Source of the DNA: Cytophagales bacterium
Lineage (GTDB): Bacteria; Bacteroidota; Bacteroidia; Cytophagales; VRUD01
NCBI GenBank assembly: GCA_019456305.1
Contig: VRUD01000036.1
Span: 1-40,446, forward strand
Length of the DNA: 40,446 nt
Direction: 5' to 3'
Below are positions 32,945 through 40,162 of the stretch, piece after piece (the first letter of the stretch is position 1; each line of letters begins with the position of its first letter). The translations under genes and the position numbers were made by a program. A model generated the notes under the pieces. The model ran no database searches. It worked only from the letters and a program-made list of their open reading frames with translations, and was not told the origin of the DNA.

Positions 32945-33377
32945 AGCAGAAACATATACAAGCAAAATCTCAGAAGATTTTCTACAGGAACTTACACCGG
33001 AAGAAGCAGATAAAATTGAAAAAAGGATGCTGCTTGCAGCCAAAATTGATGATTCCTTAAAATCAAAGGGCTGGAAGCAGAAAGACCTTGCTGAATCTTT
33101 AAATAAACAGCCCTCTGAAATCACAAAATGGTTAAGTGGTACACATAACTTCACAACTGACACTCTTTGGGATATTGAACGTGTTTTAGGTATTGAATTG
33201 GTTCGTCTTGAAGAAAAGCCTCAAGAGCAAGTCATTTTATTTCATTTATCCATCAGTGAAGATGCTGAAATTAAAGACCCCTTTGATTATGGGCAGCTTT
33301 ATTATGGAAGCCTGCTTAGTACAGGACAAAAGAAAATAATAAGGCAATATGAACCTTTAATATCCTATCAGGCATGA
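32937..33377 (+). CDS. XRE-type antitoxin with C-terminal extension
   Basis: A 146-residue DNA-binding antitoxin. Residues ~35-90 hold the HTH: AAKIDDSLKSKGWKQKDLAESL and NKQPSEITKWLSGTHNFTTDTLWDIERVLGIEL. The last ~50 residues (FHLSISEDAEIKDPFDYGQLYYGSLLSTG...YEPLISYQA) are aromatic-rich and outside the HTH; by analogy with TAC systems this tail may be the chaperone-addiction segment that needs SecB binding. It likely binds the operon promoter with the toxin. It overlaps the toxin gene (8 nt) and the chaperone gene (ATGA, 4 nt). Confidence 0.85.
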   Translation: MNKAETYTSKISEDFLQELTPEEADKIEKRMLLAAKIDDSLKSKGWKQKDLAESLNKQPSEITKWLSGTHNFTTDTLWDIERVLGIELVRLEEKPQEQVILFHLSISEDAEIKDPFDYGQLYYGSLLSTGQKKIIRQYEPLISYQA

Positions 33378-33820
33378 CAAAAGGGAAGACCAAGAAAAAG
33401 CAAGAAATTTCCTTTCAGATAAAAGGGGTGGAACTGTTAGATGCTACGATTAACCAACCCAAAAAACAACTACCGGAAAAAATTACTTTTCATTTCGATA
33501 TTTCCATTGAACTCAGAATTAATTTTGATAAAAAGTCTGTTTTCGTAGTCACATCCATTAAAGTATCGGATAAAAATGACAAAGAAACCCAACTTGGAGC
33601 TATAACAACCAGTTGTAATTTTGAAGTTACCAATTTTGATAAATTTATAGATAAAGAAAAAAAACAAGTATCATTCCCGGATGAAATAATTTTCATGTTG
33701 AACTCAATAGCCATATCCACTACGAGAGGTATAATGTTCTCTCAATTCAAAGGCACATTCTTACATACTGCATATTTGCCAATAATTGACCCAAAATCCT
33801 TTAAGCAAAAGCAAAGGTAA
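33374..33820 (+). CDS. SecB-like chaperone of the TAC system
   Basis: A 148-residue protein with SecB-like character: FHFDISIELRINF, VTSIKVSDKN..., and the closing pattern LNSIAISTTRGIMFSQFKGTFLHTAYLPIIDPKSF. The TTRG and LPIIDP runs are the conserved end of the SecB fold. It is the third gene of a coupled operon after the toxin and antitoxin, as in mycobacterial toxin-antitoxin-chaperone systems, where SecB-like Rv1957 protects the antitoxin. It would therefore prevent antitoxin aggregation or proteolysis and so control toxicity. The basic N-terminus KGKTKKKQE is unusual for general SecB. A canonical SecB gene is not in this window. Confidence 0.8.
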   Translation: MTKGKTKKKQEISFQIKGVELLDATINQPKKQLPEKITFHFDISIELRINFDKKSVFVVTSIKVSDKNDKETQLGAITTSCNFEVTNFDKFIDKEKKQVSFPDEIIFMLNSIAISTTRGIMFSQFKGTFLHTAYLPIIDPKSFKQKQR

Positions 33821-33874
33821 TGCAAACCTGTCGGCAGGCAGGCAGGCAGGCAGGCTGACCGAAGGGAGTTTGCA
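33821..33874. repeat. GGCA tandem repeat inside short inverted repeats
   Basis: Almost six GGCA units (33833-33855) within arms TGCAAAC (33821-33827) and GTTTGCA (33868-33874). It belongs to the CCTGCC/GGCAGG family seen in recQ and at 32147. Confidence 0.75.
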
Positions 33875-33910
33875 ATTACTTTTGCGCTGTAAACAGATAA
33901 ATACAATAAA

Positions 33911-34040
33911 AATGGCCTTTTGAAAATTGGCGTTAAGAAATTGCCGGAGTGTAGCGTTAAGAAAAATTCGGAGAAGCACAGCGGCTTGAATTTTTTAGTG
34001 TAACGCAGGCAATTTTAGCTAATTTTCAAACAGCCTTGAT
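33911..34040. repeat. 130-nt long imperfect palindrome
   Basis: Matching arms occur at three levels: GGCCTTTTGAAAATTGGC with GCTAATTTTCAAACAGCC, AAATTGCC with GGCAATTTT, and GCGTTAAGAAAAATTC with GAATTTTTTAGTGTAACGC. Together they fold the whole stretch into one long hairpin. The sequence looks like a dispersed Bacteroidota repeat, but no other copy is in this window. No gene in 33875-34239. Confidence 0.65.
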
Positions 34041-34098
34041 TTTTTGGTTCTTTTGCAAATAAAGACATACAGTTAAATAACCACTAAACCTCAAATGC

Positions 34099-34130
34099 AC
34101 CCTTTTGTCTTATAATTTATATTATGTTAA
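34099..34130. repeat. Partial copy of the cassette repeat (box only)
   Basis: CCTTTTGTCTTATAATTTATATTATGTTAA resembles the first ~35 nt of repeats A and B (CCTTTTGTCCTATAATATAATTGC...). It marks a fourth place with this box, on the right side of the defence island. Confidence 0.45.
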
Positions 34131-34167
34131 ATTACATATTGAACACCTCGTACTTGATACCTAACAC

Positions 34168-34208
34168 AAAAAAAGCGAAACCCCTACTCTACTGGTTCCG
34201 CTTTTTAT
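34168..34208. terminator. Bidirectional terminator
   Basis: AAAAAGCG (34170-34177) pairs with CGCTTTTT (34199-34206), with AAACC/GGTT extending the stem. The A- and T-tracts on both sides let it stop the TAC operon (+) and the TPR gene (-). Confidence 0.75.
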
Positions 34209-34239
34209 AAAAAAAATATCCAATATAGCCCTTGAAAAT

Positions 34240-35394
34240 TTAATTCCCTGCATTTTTCAGCGCTTGATCTATCCTCATCTCATCAGACTTCATGTTCAAA
34301 GAATTGTATATCATCTTTAGATTATTAAGCGTAGTTTTATCTTTAGGATCAATATTATGCGATTTTTCAAAGTATGGAATTGATTGCTTAAAATATCCAT
34401 TCGCCTTGTTTTCTAATTGCATACCCTCTCTTTGGTATTGAGCAAGGTCCATGTCCATGGTTTTTTCGTATATTTCAGCTCCTTTATTGTAAAACATCAC
34501 CGCAAGGCTATAATTGGCATCAAGGTCGTTTGGTTTAATATTTATAGCTTTTTTATAATATTCAATTGCTTTATTAGTTTCTCCTTTCGTATCGTAAAAG
34601 GATGCCAGGTTGATCAGAAAATCTGTGTTTGTAGGCTCTTTCTGTACGAGTTTCTCCAGATTCATGATCGCTTCATCAATTTTGCCGGTTACCTGGTACA
34701 GGTGGGCTTCTGCAGCCATCAGATCACCGTTATCAGGCTGCGAAACCCTTCCCTCTTTGATGATTTGCAGAGCCTTTTCGTTGTCATTATCAGCATTTTC
34801 AAAAATACGCGCTAAATTTATATATACATCAGCGCCTTTATAGTTGATATTGTCCTTTAGATGGATATAAAAACTTTTAGCTTTTTTATAATCTTTAAGT
34901 TCCTCTGCGGCGTAAGCGCCATAGAGATATGCGTTTGTATCTTTTGGGTTAATTTTTTGCGCCAGTATAAATGATATCAGGGCTTTTGAATAATCTGCAT
35001 TCTGATATTGTGCAGCTCCCACATAAACTGCATTTTTCGCAAGGTTGATCAAATGATCTTTAGAATTTTCTGCATAATCACCTCCGGATCCGTCTAATTC
35101 AATAGATTTTTTATAAGCTTGAAGTGCTATTTCTCCCGGGTTATCAGCCAGGTTTTTATATGCCGGATTTTCAGAGGTATAAATATCCATATAGATATCG
35201 CCTTTATAAAACCATGTCTTAGCTTTTGATGATGTTTTTTCATGTACACATGCCTCATCTATTGCAGATTTTGCCTTGTCTAATTCACCATCTTTAAAGT
35301 ATAAAATGGCAATTGTAACTGTGCTTTGCTGGGCAAACAACAAAAAAGAGCTAATGCAAAAAATGAAGATGGTGGTTAATTTTTTTGTATTCAT
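34240..35394 (-). CDS. Secreted TPR protein (paralogue 1)
   Basis: About 384 residues from ATG 35394 (MNTKKLTTIFIFCISSFLLFAQ signal peptide; an ATG at 35406 would prolong the N-terminus). The rest is tetratricopeptide repeats, e.g. AKTWFYKGDIYMDI, ADYSKALISFILAQKINPKDTNAYLYGAYAAEEL and TNKAIEYYKKAINIKPNDLDANYSLAVMFYNKG, forming a helical scaffold probably in the periplasm. It is homologous along its length to the next gene, with the same end pattern (SIPYFEKSHNIDPKDKTTLNNLKMIYN). Bacteroidota often carry such a TPR gene near gyrA, which fits the window's right end. Partner unknown. Confidence 0.85.
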   Translation of the reverse strand: MNTKKLTTIFIFCISSFLLFAQQSTVTIAILYFKDGELDKAKSAIDEACVHEKTSSKAKTWFYKGDIYMDIYTSENPAYKNLADNPGEIALQAYKKSIELDGSGGDYAENSKDHLINLAKNAVYVGAAQYQNADYSKALISFILAQKINPKDTNAYLYGAYAAEELKDYKKAKSFYIHLKDNINYKGADVYINLARIFENADNDNEKALQIIKEGRVSQPDNGDLMAAEAHLYQVTGKIDEAIMNLEKLVQKEPTNTDFLINLASFYDTKGETNKAIEYYKKAINIKPNDLDANYSLAVMFYNKGAEIYEKTMDMDLAQYQREGMQLENKANGYFKQSIPYFEKSHNIDPKDKTTLNNLKMIYNSLNMKSDEMRIDQALKNAGN

Positions 35395-35427
35395 AATATA
35401 AATCATTAATTGAGTTTTAGAGGCGCC

Positions 35428-36588
35428 CTATTGTTTAAGTAATTCATCTATTCTTTTTTCGTCTTCTTTTCTTCGTAGCTGATTATAGATAGTTTTAAGG
35501 TTTTGCAAAATTGATTTATCATCCTGTTTTATTTTATATAACTTTTCAAAATATGGTATTGACTTTTCATAATATTCTTTCCACTGTGCTTCTAATTGTT
35601 TACCTCTTTTTTGATACTGCTGTAAATCCATAGCATTTACTTTATTTTTGATTTTAAAACCATTGTTATAATACATTACACCGATGTTATAATTAGCATC
35701 ATAATTAAGTGGGTCAATTTCTATAACTTTTTTATAATCAGCTTCAGCATTTGATATTTCGTTAATTTTTTCGTAAACTTTTGCTCTGTGAATATATATT
35801 AATGCATATTCAGGGTTAGCTTTTATTGCATCAGTAAGCTTTTTCAATAGTACGTCAACTTTTCCGATCGTCATATAATGGTTCAATTCAGCATTGATCA
35901 ATAATTTATCCTCTTCAAATTTCTTCCTCCCCTGCTCTATGTATTTCAGAGCATTGGCGGTGTCTTTCTCAGCCATATAAATTTCGCTCATTGCAATATA
36001 TATGTCAGGATCATTATAATTAAGATCCATCAATTTTTGGAGGTAAAATTTGGTTTTTTCAAAATCTTTTAATTCCTGTGTGCACAGATATGAATTATAA
36101 CATATTGTTTGAGTTGAAACGTTGTTGCGTTTTAAATCGTTTTCTGTATCATAAGGCACAACTTCAAGTATAAGTTTGTATAGCTCCAGCGCTTTTGTAT
36201 AGTTTTTATTTTGTTGTGCTGATACGGCTTTATTATAAGCATGTAAAGAAGCGTACTTGATCAGTTCAGCTTTTGTTTTTTTTGTGTATTTTTTCTTCAC
36301 ATCGGTTTCTAAGCATTTTATGTAGCTTCTGATTGATTTCTCAATCGCTTCATCATCCAGGTTTTTCTCTTTATATTGATGTACTTCAAGGTATGTATAG
36401 CCTCTGTAATACCACATTCTTGGGTCATTAGAGGTTGTGGGATGCTCGTAAGCAATATCAATATATTTTTTTGCATCCTCCCAATTTTTTTCTTTGATAG
36501 AAAGATATGTATTTTCAACATTTAGCTTTTGCGCATAATTGATTGTTGATATTAAAAGCAGCAATGTTAATGTTTTTATTTTTTTCAT
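35428..36588 (-). CDS. Secreted TPR protein (paralogue 2)
   Basis: A 386-residue TPR protein with a signal peptide (MKKIKTLTLLLLISTINYAQ). Repeat units include WEDAKKYIDIAYEHPTTS, YTKALELYKLILEVVPYD and EISNAEADYKKVIEIDPLNYDANYNIGVMYYNNGF. It is the tandem duplicate of the following gene (34-nt gap), with a matching C-terminus (SIPYFEKLYKIKQDDKSILQNLKTIYN). It has drifted to a more lysine-rich composition, so the duplication is old. The upstream gap to the M16 gene is filled by the MITE, which could have separated an ancient operon. Confidence 0.85.
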   Translation of the reverse strand: MKKIKTLTLLLLISTINYAQKLNVENTYLSIKEKNWEDAKKYIDIAYEHPTTSNDPRMWYYRGYTYLEVHQYKEKNLDDEAIEKSIRSYIKCLETDVKKKYTKKTKAELIKYASLHAYNKAVSAQQNKNYTKALELYKLILEVVPYDTENDLKRNNVSTQTICYNSYLCTQELKDFEKTKFYLQKLMDLNYNDPDIYIAMSEIYMAEKDTANALKYIEQGRKKFEEDKLLINAELNHYMTIGKVDVLLKKLTDAIKANPEYALIYIHRAKVYEKINEISNAEADYKKVIEIDPLNYDANYNIGVMYYNNGFKIKNKVNAMDLQQYQKRGKQLEAQWKEYYEKSIPYFEKLYKIKQDDKSILQNLKTIYNQLRRKEDEKRIDELLKQ

Positions 36589-36607
36589 CAGTTGTATATT
36601 TATTATA

Positions 36608-36697
36608 GGGCATCTCTAAAAACTACACCATATATTCCCCTCTATCAAGAGGGGCAAGGGGTGTGTTTTAAAAAATATGTAGTTTTTAGAGATGCCC
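36608..36697 (-). mobile_element. 90-bp palindromic MITE, copy 2 (inverted)
   Basis: Exactly the reverse complement of 19001-19090 over all 90 bases. TATA is duplicated on both sides (36604-36607 and 36698-36701). Its last base becomes the final G of the M16 gene's TAG stop (36699-36697 on the minus strand). Pre-insertion sequence would read CTA TAA, so the old stop was TAA at the same place and the protein is unchanged. Confidence 0.92.
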
Positions 36698-39615
36698 TAT
36701 AGATTGTCAATATCCAGCACTTTTATTTTACCATAATCCAAATCTTTGATCCTGTGTTTGATTAAATATTGATCACCTACCAACATAATGATCATTTTAT
36801 CGGGTTGAAGGTACTTTTTTGCAAGGGCATTGATCTCATCTTTTGTTATGCTATTTAAAATTTTGTTCTGTTGATCCAGATAATCATCAGGCAGATCATG
36901 CTCTAATATTTCTAATAAGAAAAAGGCTTTATCAAAAATTGTTTCATAATCTAAAACCTGGCTATTTAACAGAGAATTTTTTGTAAATTCAAGCTCCTCA
37001 TCAGTTATACCTTCATCTACGTATTTATGTAGTTCATTCATAATTTCTATAACAGTCCGTTTTGTAGCACGAAATTTCACGCTGGTAGATACAGCAAAAG
37101 GGCCTGTATAATTTGAGCCTGAAAAATACGATCTTGCACCATAAGTAAAACCTTTTTTTTCTCTGAGATTCAAATTCAACCTGCTATTAAAAGAGCCTCC
37201 TAAAGCAAAATTCATGAGCTTGCATTTATAATAATCTCCCGCAAAATCATAGGGTAAAGATAAATAACCAATGCGGACCTGGGTTTGTTTAGTTACTTCC
37301 TTATGGATAAGGTATATCTGATTTTGTTCTGAAACCGGGAAGTCTTCTTTTTTAAATTCCGGAACGGCAACTTTTTTAGCCTTCCAGCTTTTCAGAAAAT
37401 CAAGCTTTGGCATAATTTCTTCCTGGGATATATCGCCCACAATAACCAATTTTGTAACAGAAGGTGAATAATAGTTTTCGTAAAACTCGTTGATATCATT
37501 TAATGTAATTAATGCTACAGATTTAGAAGTACCTGTATAAAAAGAACCCAAAATGGTTTTGCCGTATAATAATTTATTAAAAGATTTAAATGCTGTAAGG
37601 CCTGCACTATACTTTTGATTTCTAATACTTTCTTTAAGCTGTTTCTTTTCCCTTTTAAAATCTTTGGGAGTAAAATTAGGGCTGAGCAGCTTTTCTTCCA
37701 GCAGCTTTAATGTTTCATCTATATTTTTGGTGAGTGATTCAATAAATATGGTAGTGTTATCTGTTCCTGCAAAAAATGAAATATCACTGCCTAATCTGTC
37801 AAGCGCTGCGCTGAATTGCTCAGAGGTATAGTTTTGGGTTGCTTCTCCCATCATTATTGCGGTAAAATTTGCTCCCCCTTGTTTAGTACCTTTGCCTGCT
37901 TCCAGTAAATGCCCGCCTTCAATTTCCATGATCATGTTAATTTTTGGTATCTCAGACGTTTTTGTACCTATGATCTTTAATCCGTTATCAAAATTTACTT
38001 TATAATATTCAGGAATTACGGGAACTTTTGATTCACCTGCTTTTGGTTTTGTACTCCTGTCAAAATTATCAACCGGAGGTTCATATTTCAAGGTAACAAA
38101 GAGAGGGTCTTCTTTAGATTTTACATCTTTATAGGGATTAATGCTTTTTTTCTCAAATTTTTTCCTTTCTTCACCTGGTTTAGGAGGTTTAGGGGGTAGT
38201 ATGTTAACAATTGCTGCATTTTTGTTTTTAATGTATTTATTGAATACCCTTAAAACATCTTCTTTGGTTACTTTTTCGTACCTGTTTATCTCTTCATTCA
38301 TATTATATGATTTTTTATCATACATATGCCATTGTGTGAGAAAAAATGATTTATTCAGAATGCTTTGTAAACCGCTAATTAAACCAGAGGTATAAATAGA
38401 TTTTGCCCTGAGCAATTCATCATCTGTGATGCCTTTTTTGTCAAAATCATCTATTGTTTTCTTCATAAGCTGCTCAACTTCATTAAGGGAAAGAGCGCCT
38501 TCCATCCTTGGATTATATGCCGTAACATACAACCAAAATTCACCTGATAATTCCTTGCTATTATTAAATATAAATGCGTTAGTCGCTTTTTCTGAATCTA
38601 CAAAATTTTTATAAAGTAAAGAACTTTTACCACCACCCATTATTTCACTAAGCAATTCTAATGCAGGTTCATCGCGATGATATGAAGGCGCTGTTGGAAA
38701 AACCATCAAGGTTCTGGGCATAAAAATTTCGTCAATGGAATTTGCATATTTGTCAACAGGTATTCTGGGAACATTAGGCATTTGCTTTTCAACCTCTGGC
38801 CCTCTTTTTATAGGGCCAAAATATTTTTCTGTTAATTTCAGCACTTCTTTTGGATCAATATCTCCGGCAACGTTCAATATCGCGTTGTTGGGACCATACC
38901 ATCGTAAAAAGAACTTTTTTACATCGTCAAGTTCAGCTCTGTCCAGGTCATCAACATATCCGATCACAGGCCAGCTATAAGGATGGCCGGCAGGATATAA
39001 TGTTTGACCTAAAATTTCCCACTGCAGCCCGTAAGGCGGATCCAATTGATTTTGTTGCTTTTCATTCTTTACCGTTGATCTCTGGATCTCAAATTTTTCC
39101 TTTGTCAGAGAATCCAGCAGTAAACCCATCCTGTCTGCCTCTAACCATAAAGCCGTTTCAAGCTGATTGCCCGGAATCATCTCAAAATAAACCGTCATGT
39201 CATCTGTTGTAAATCCATTGTTAGCTCCTCCGGATTCCGATACAATCTTAAAATGCTCATCATCTGCAACGTTTTTTGAACCCTGAAACATCATGTGTTC
39301 AAAAAAATGAGCAAAACCAGACTTTCCTGGTACCTCCCTTGCCGAACCTACATGATATGTGATCTGTACGAGCGCTATCGGATCAGAATGATCTTCGTGC
39401 ATGATCAATGTAAGACCATTTGGTAATTGCCACTTTTCGTAAGAAATTTTTATTTCTCCCGGATCCGCTTCTACTTTCTCAATAAGCTGAGATTTCGTAA
39501 TATCTCCCGATGTTGTCTGGCTAAAAAGTAACGTAATTGAACATAGGGAAAAAATAATGATTGCTGCAAAAGAAACAATGATCTTGTACAACTGGCTGAT
39601 TTGTAATTTGTTCAT
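36697..39615 (-). CDS. M16 family zinc metalloprotease (two-domain, exported)
   Basis: A 972-residue protease with an N-terminal signal/anchor (MNKLQISQLYKIIVSFAAII...). The inverted zinc motif HFFEH is at 103-107 in SGFAHFFEHMMFQGSKN, and the N-terminal entry WQLPNGLTLIMHEDHSDP is typical of M16B. The second half repeats the fold without the motif (FDNGLKIIGTKTSEIPKINM...), as in PqqL/pitrilysin-type proteins that form a clam-shell cavity and degrade peptides in the periplasm. LREKKGFTYGARSYF is the conserved RxxxxYG loop. Its stop codon is completed by the MITE. A low-complexity CCAGTAAC repeat lies right upstream. Confidence 0.92.
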   Translation of the reverse strand: MNKLQISQLYKIIVSFAAIIIFSLCSITLLFSQTTSGDITKSQLIEKVEADPGEIKISYEKWQLPNGLTLIMHEDHSDPIALVQITYHVGSAREVPGKSGFAHFFEHMMFQGSKNVADDEHFKIVSESGGANNGFTTDDMTVYFEMIPGNQLETALWLEADRMGLLLDSLTKEKFEIQRSTVKNEKQQNQLDPPYGLQWEILGQTLYPAGHPYSWPVIGYVDDLDRAELDDVKKFFLRWYGPNNAILNVAGDIDPKEVLKLTEKYFGPIKRGPEVEKQMPNVPRIPVDKYANSIDEIFMPRTLMVFPTAPSYHRDEPALELLSEIMGGGKSSLLYKNFVDSEKATNAFIFNNSKELSGEFWLYVTAYNPRMEGALSLNEVEQLMKKTIDDFDKKGITDDELLRAKSIYTSGLISGLQSILNKSFFLTQWHMYDKKSYNMNEEINRYEKVTKEDVLRVFNKYIKNKNAAIVNILPPKPPKPGEERKKFEKKSINPYKDVKSKEDPLFVTLKYEPPVDNFDRSTKPKAGESKVPVIPEYYKVNFDNGLKIIGTKTSEIPKINMIMEIEGGHLLEAGKGTKQGGANFTAIMMGEATQNYTSEQFSAALDRLGSDISFFAGTDNTTIFIESLTKNIDETLKLLEEKLLSPNFTPKDFKREKKQLKESIRNQKYSAGLTAFKSFNKLLYGKTILGSFYTGTSKSVALITLNDINEFYENYYSPSVTKLVIVGDISQEEIMPKLDFLKSWKAKKVAVPEFKKEDFPVSEQNQIYLIHKEVTKQTQVRIGYLSLPYDFAGDYYKCKLMNFALGGSFNSRLNLNLREKKGFTYGARSYFSGSNYTGPFAVSTSVKFRATKRTVIEIMNELHKYVDEGITDEELEFTKNSLLNSQVLDYETIFDKAFFLLEILEHDLPDDYLDQQNKILNSITKDEINALAKKYLQPDKMIIMLVGDQYLIKHRIKDLDYGKIKVLDIDNL

Positions 39616-39626
39616 AATGTTTAGTT

Positions 39627-39713
39627 CTGGTTACTGGTAACTGGTTACTGGTTACTGGTTTCTGGTTACTATTCCCTTTATTTCCTTATTCCCTGTATTC
39701 CCTTTATTTCCTT
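39627..39713. repeat. Tandem TGGTTAC and ATTCCCTTTATTTCCTT repeats
   Basis: 39627-39670 holds about six CTGGTTACTGGT-like units (same family as 5137-5166). A 17-nt sequence, ATTCCCTTTATTTCCTT, then occurs twice (39671-39687 and 39697-39713). The second block is translated as the C-terminal EIKGIQGIRK of the coiled-coil gene, and a purine-rich relative is found in the gyrA tail. Confidence 0.7.
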
Positions 39714-40106
39714 CCTAAATAAGATCAATGCAATTCCTCCAAATAAAATTCCAAACCCCCAAAGCATAAAGGTTTGATTAGAATCAATTCTTTTTTCTAT
39801 TTGTTGAAAACGTTGATCAATTCGTTTTTCCATTTGTTCAAAACGTTGATCAATTCGTTTTTCCATTTGTTGTAAACGTTGATTAAATAGTTTTTCCATT
39901 TGCTCCATTGTTACCATTAACTTTTCCATCGTTATTCTTAACTCTACCATCGTATTTCCTAATTCTTCCATCTTTTCTCTATCTTTTTGAGTAAACTCAT
40001 TTTGAGCAAAAACAATATTGAAGGAGAGTATAGATATGATAATTATCAAACTACTTTTTACCAACTTTTTCATCAACAAATAATTTTTTAATAATACACT
40101 ATCCAT
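39678..40106 (-). CDS. Coiled-coil membrane protein, hypothetical
   Basis: About 142 residues from ATG 40106 (MDSVLLKNYLL...), chosen because the promoter box is at 40129-40122; ATG 40073 (MKKLVKSSLIIII) is the best alternative and gives a signal peptide ending FAQ. The centre is a long parallel coiled coil with three near-identical QMEKRIDQRF repeats (30-nt tandem repeats in DNA), then a C-terminal membrane helix (FMLWGFGILFGGIALILF) and a lysine-rich end. It may scaffold something at the inner membrane. No family with known function is recognised. The KGIQGIRK end comes from a dispersed repeat. Confidence 0.65.
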   Translation of the reverse strand: MDSVLLKNYLLMKKLVKSSLIIIISILSFNIVFAQNEFTQKDREKMEELGNTMVELRITMEKLMVTMEQMEKLFNQRLQQMEKRIDQRFEQMEKRIDQRFQQIEKRIDSNQTFMLWGFGILFGGIALILFRKEIKGIQGIRK

Positions 40107-40121
40107 CGTAAATTGAATTTG

Positions 40122-40153
40122 CAAACTTAAGATTGTTAAATGAAATAGACAAA
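40122..40153 (-). promoter_or_regulatory. Promoter of the coiled-coil gene
   Basis: Minus strand: TTTG at 40153-40150, 20 nt, then TAAGTTTG at 40129-40122 (exact -7). It leaves about 10 nt before ATG 40106. Confidence 0.6.
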
Positions 40154-40162
40154 TTTTTTATC

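Noticed and set aside
33833-33855. GGCA tandem repeats considered as CRISPR or VNTR in a gene
   Set aside because: A unit of 4 nt without spacers is not CRISPR, and no frame runs through it; kept only as a simple repeat.
34417-34815. 132-codon plus-strand frame opposite the first TPR gene
   Set aside because: Antisense shadow of TPR repeats; no promoter and no family pattern.
39627-39670. TGGTTACTGG repeats considered as an origin or iteron array
   Set aside because: No DnaA boxes, no replication gene and imperfect spacing; the same text recurs at 5137, so it is a dispersed simple repeat.
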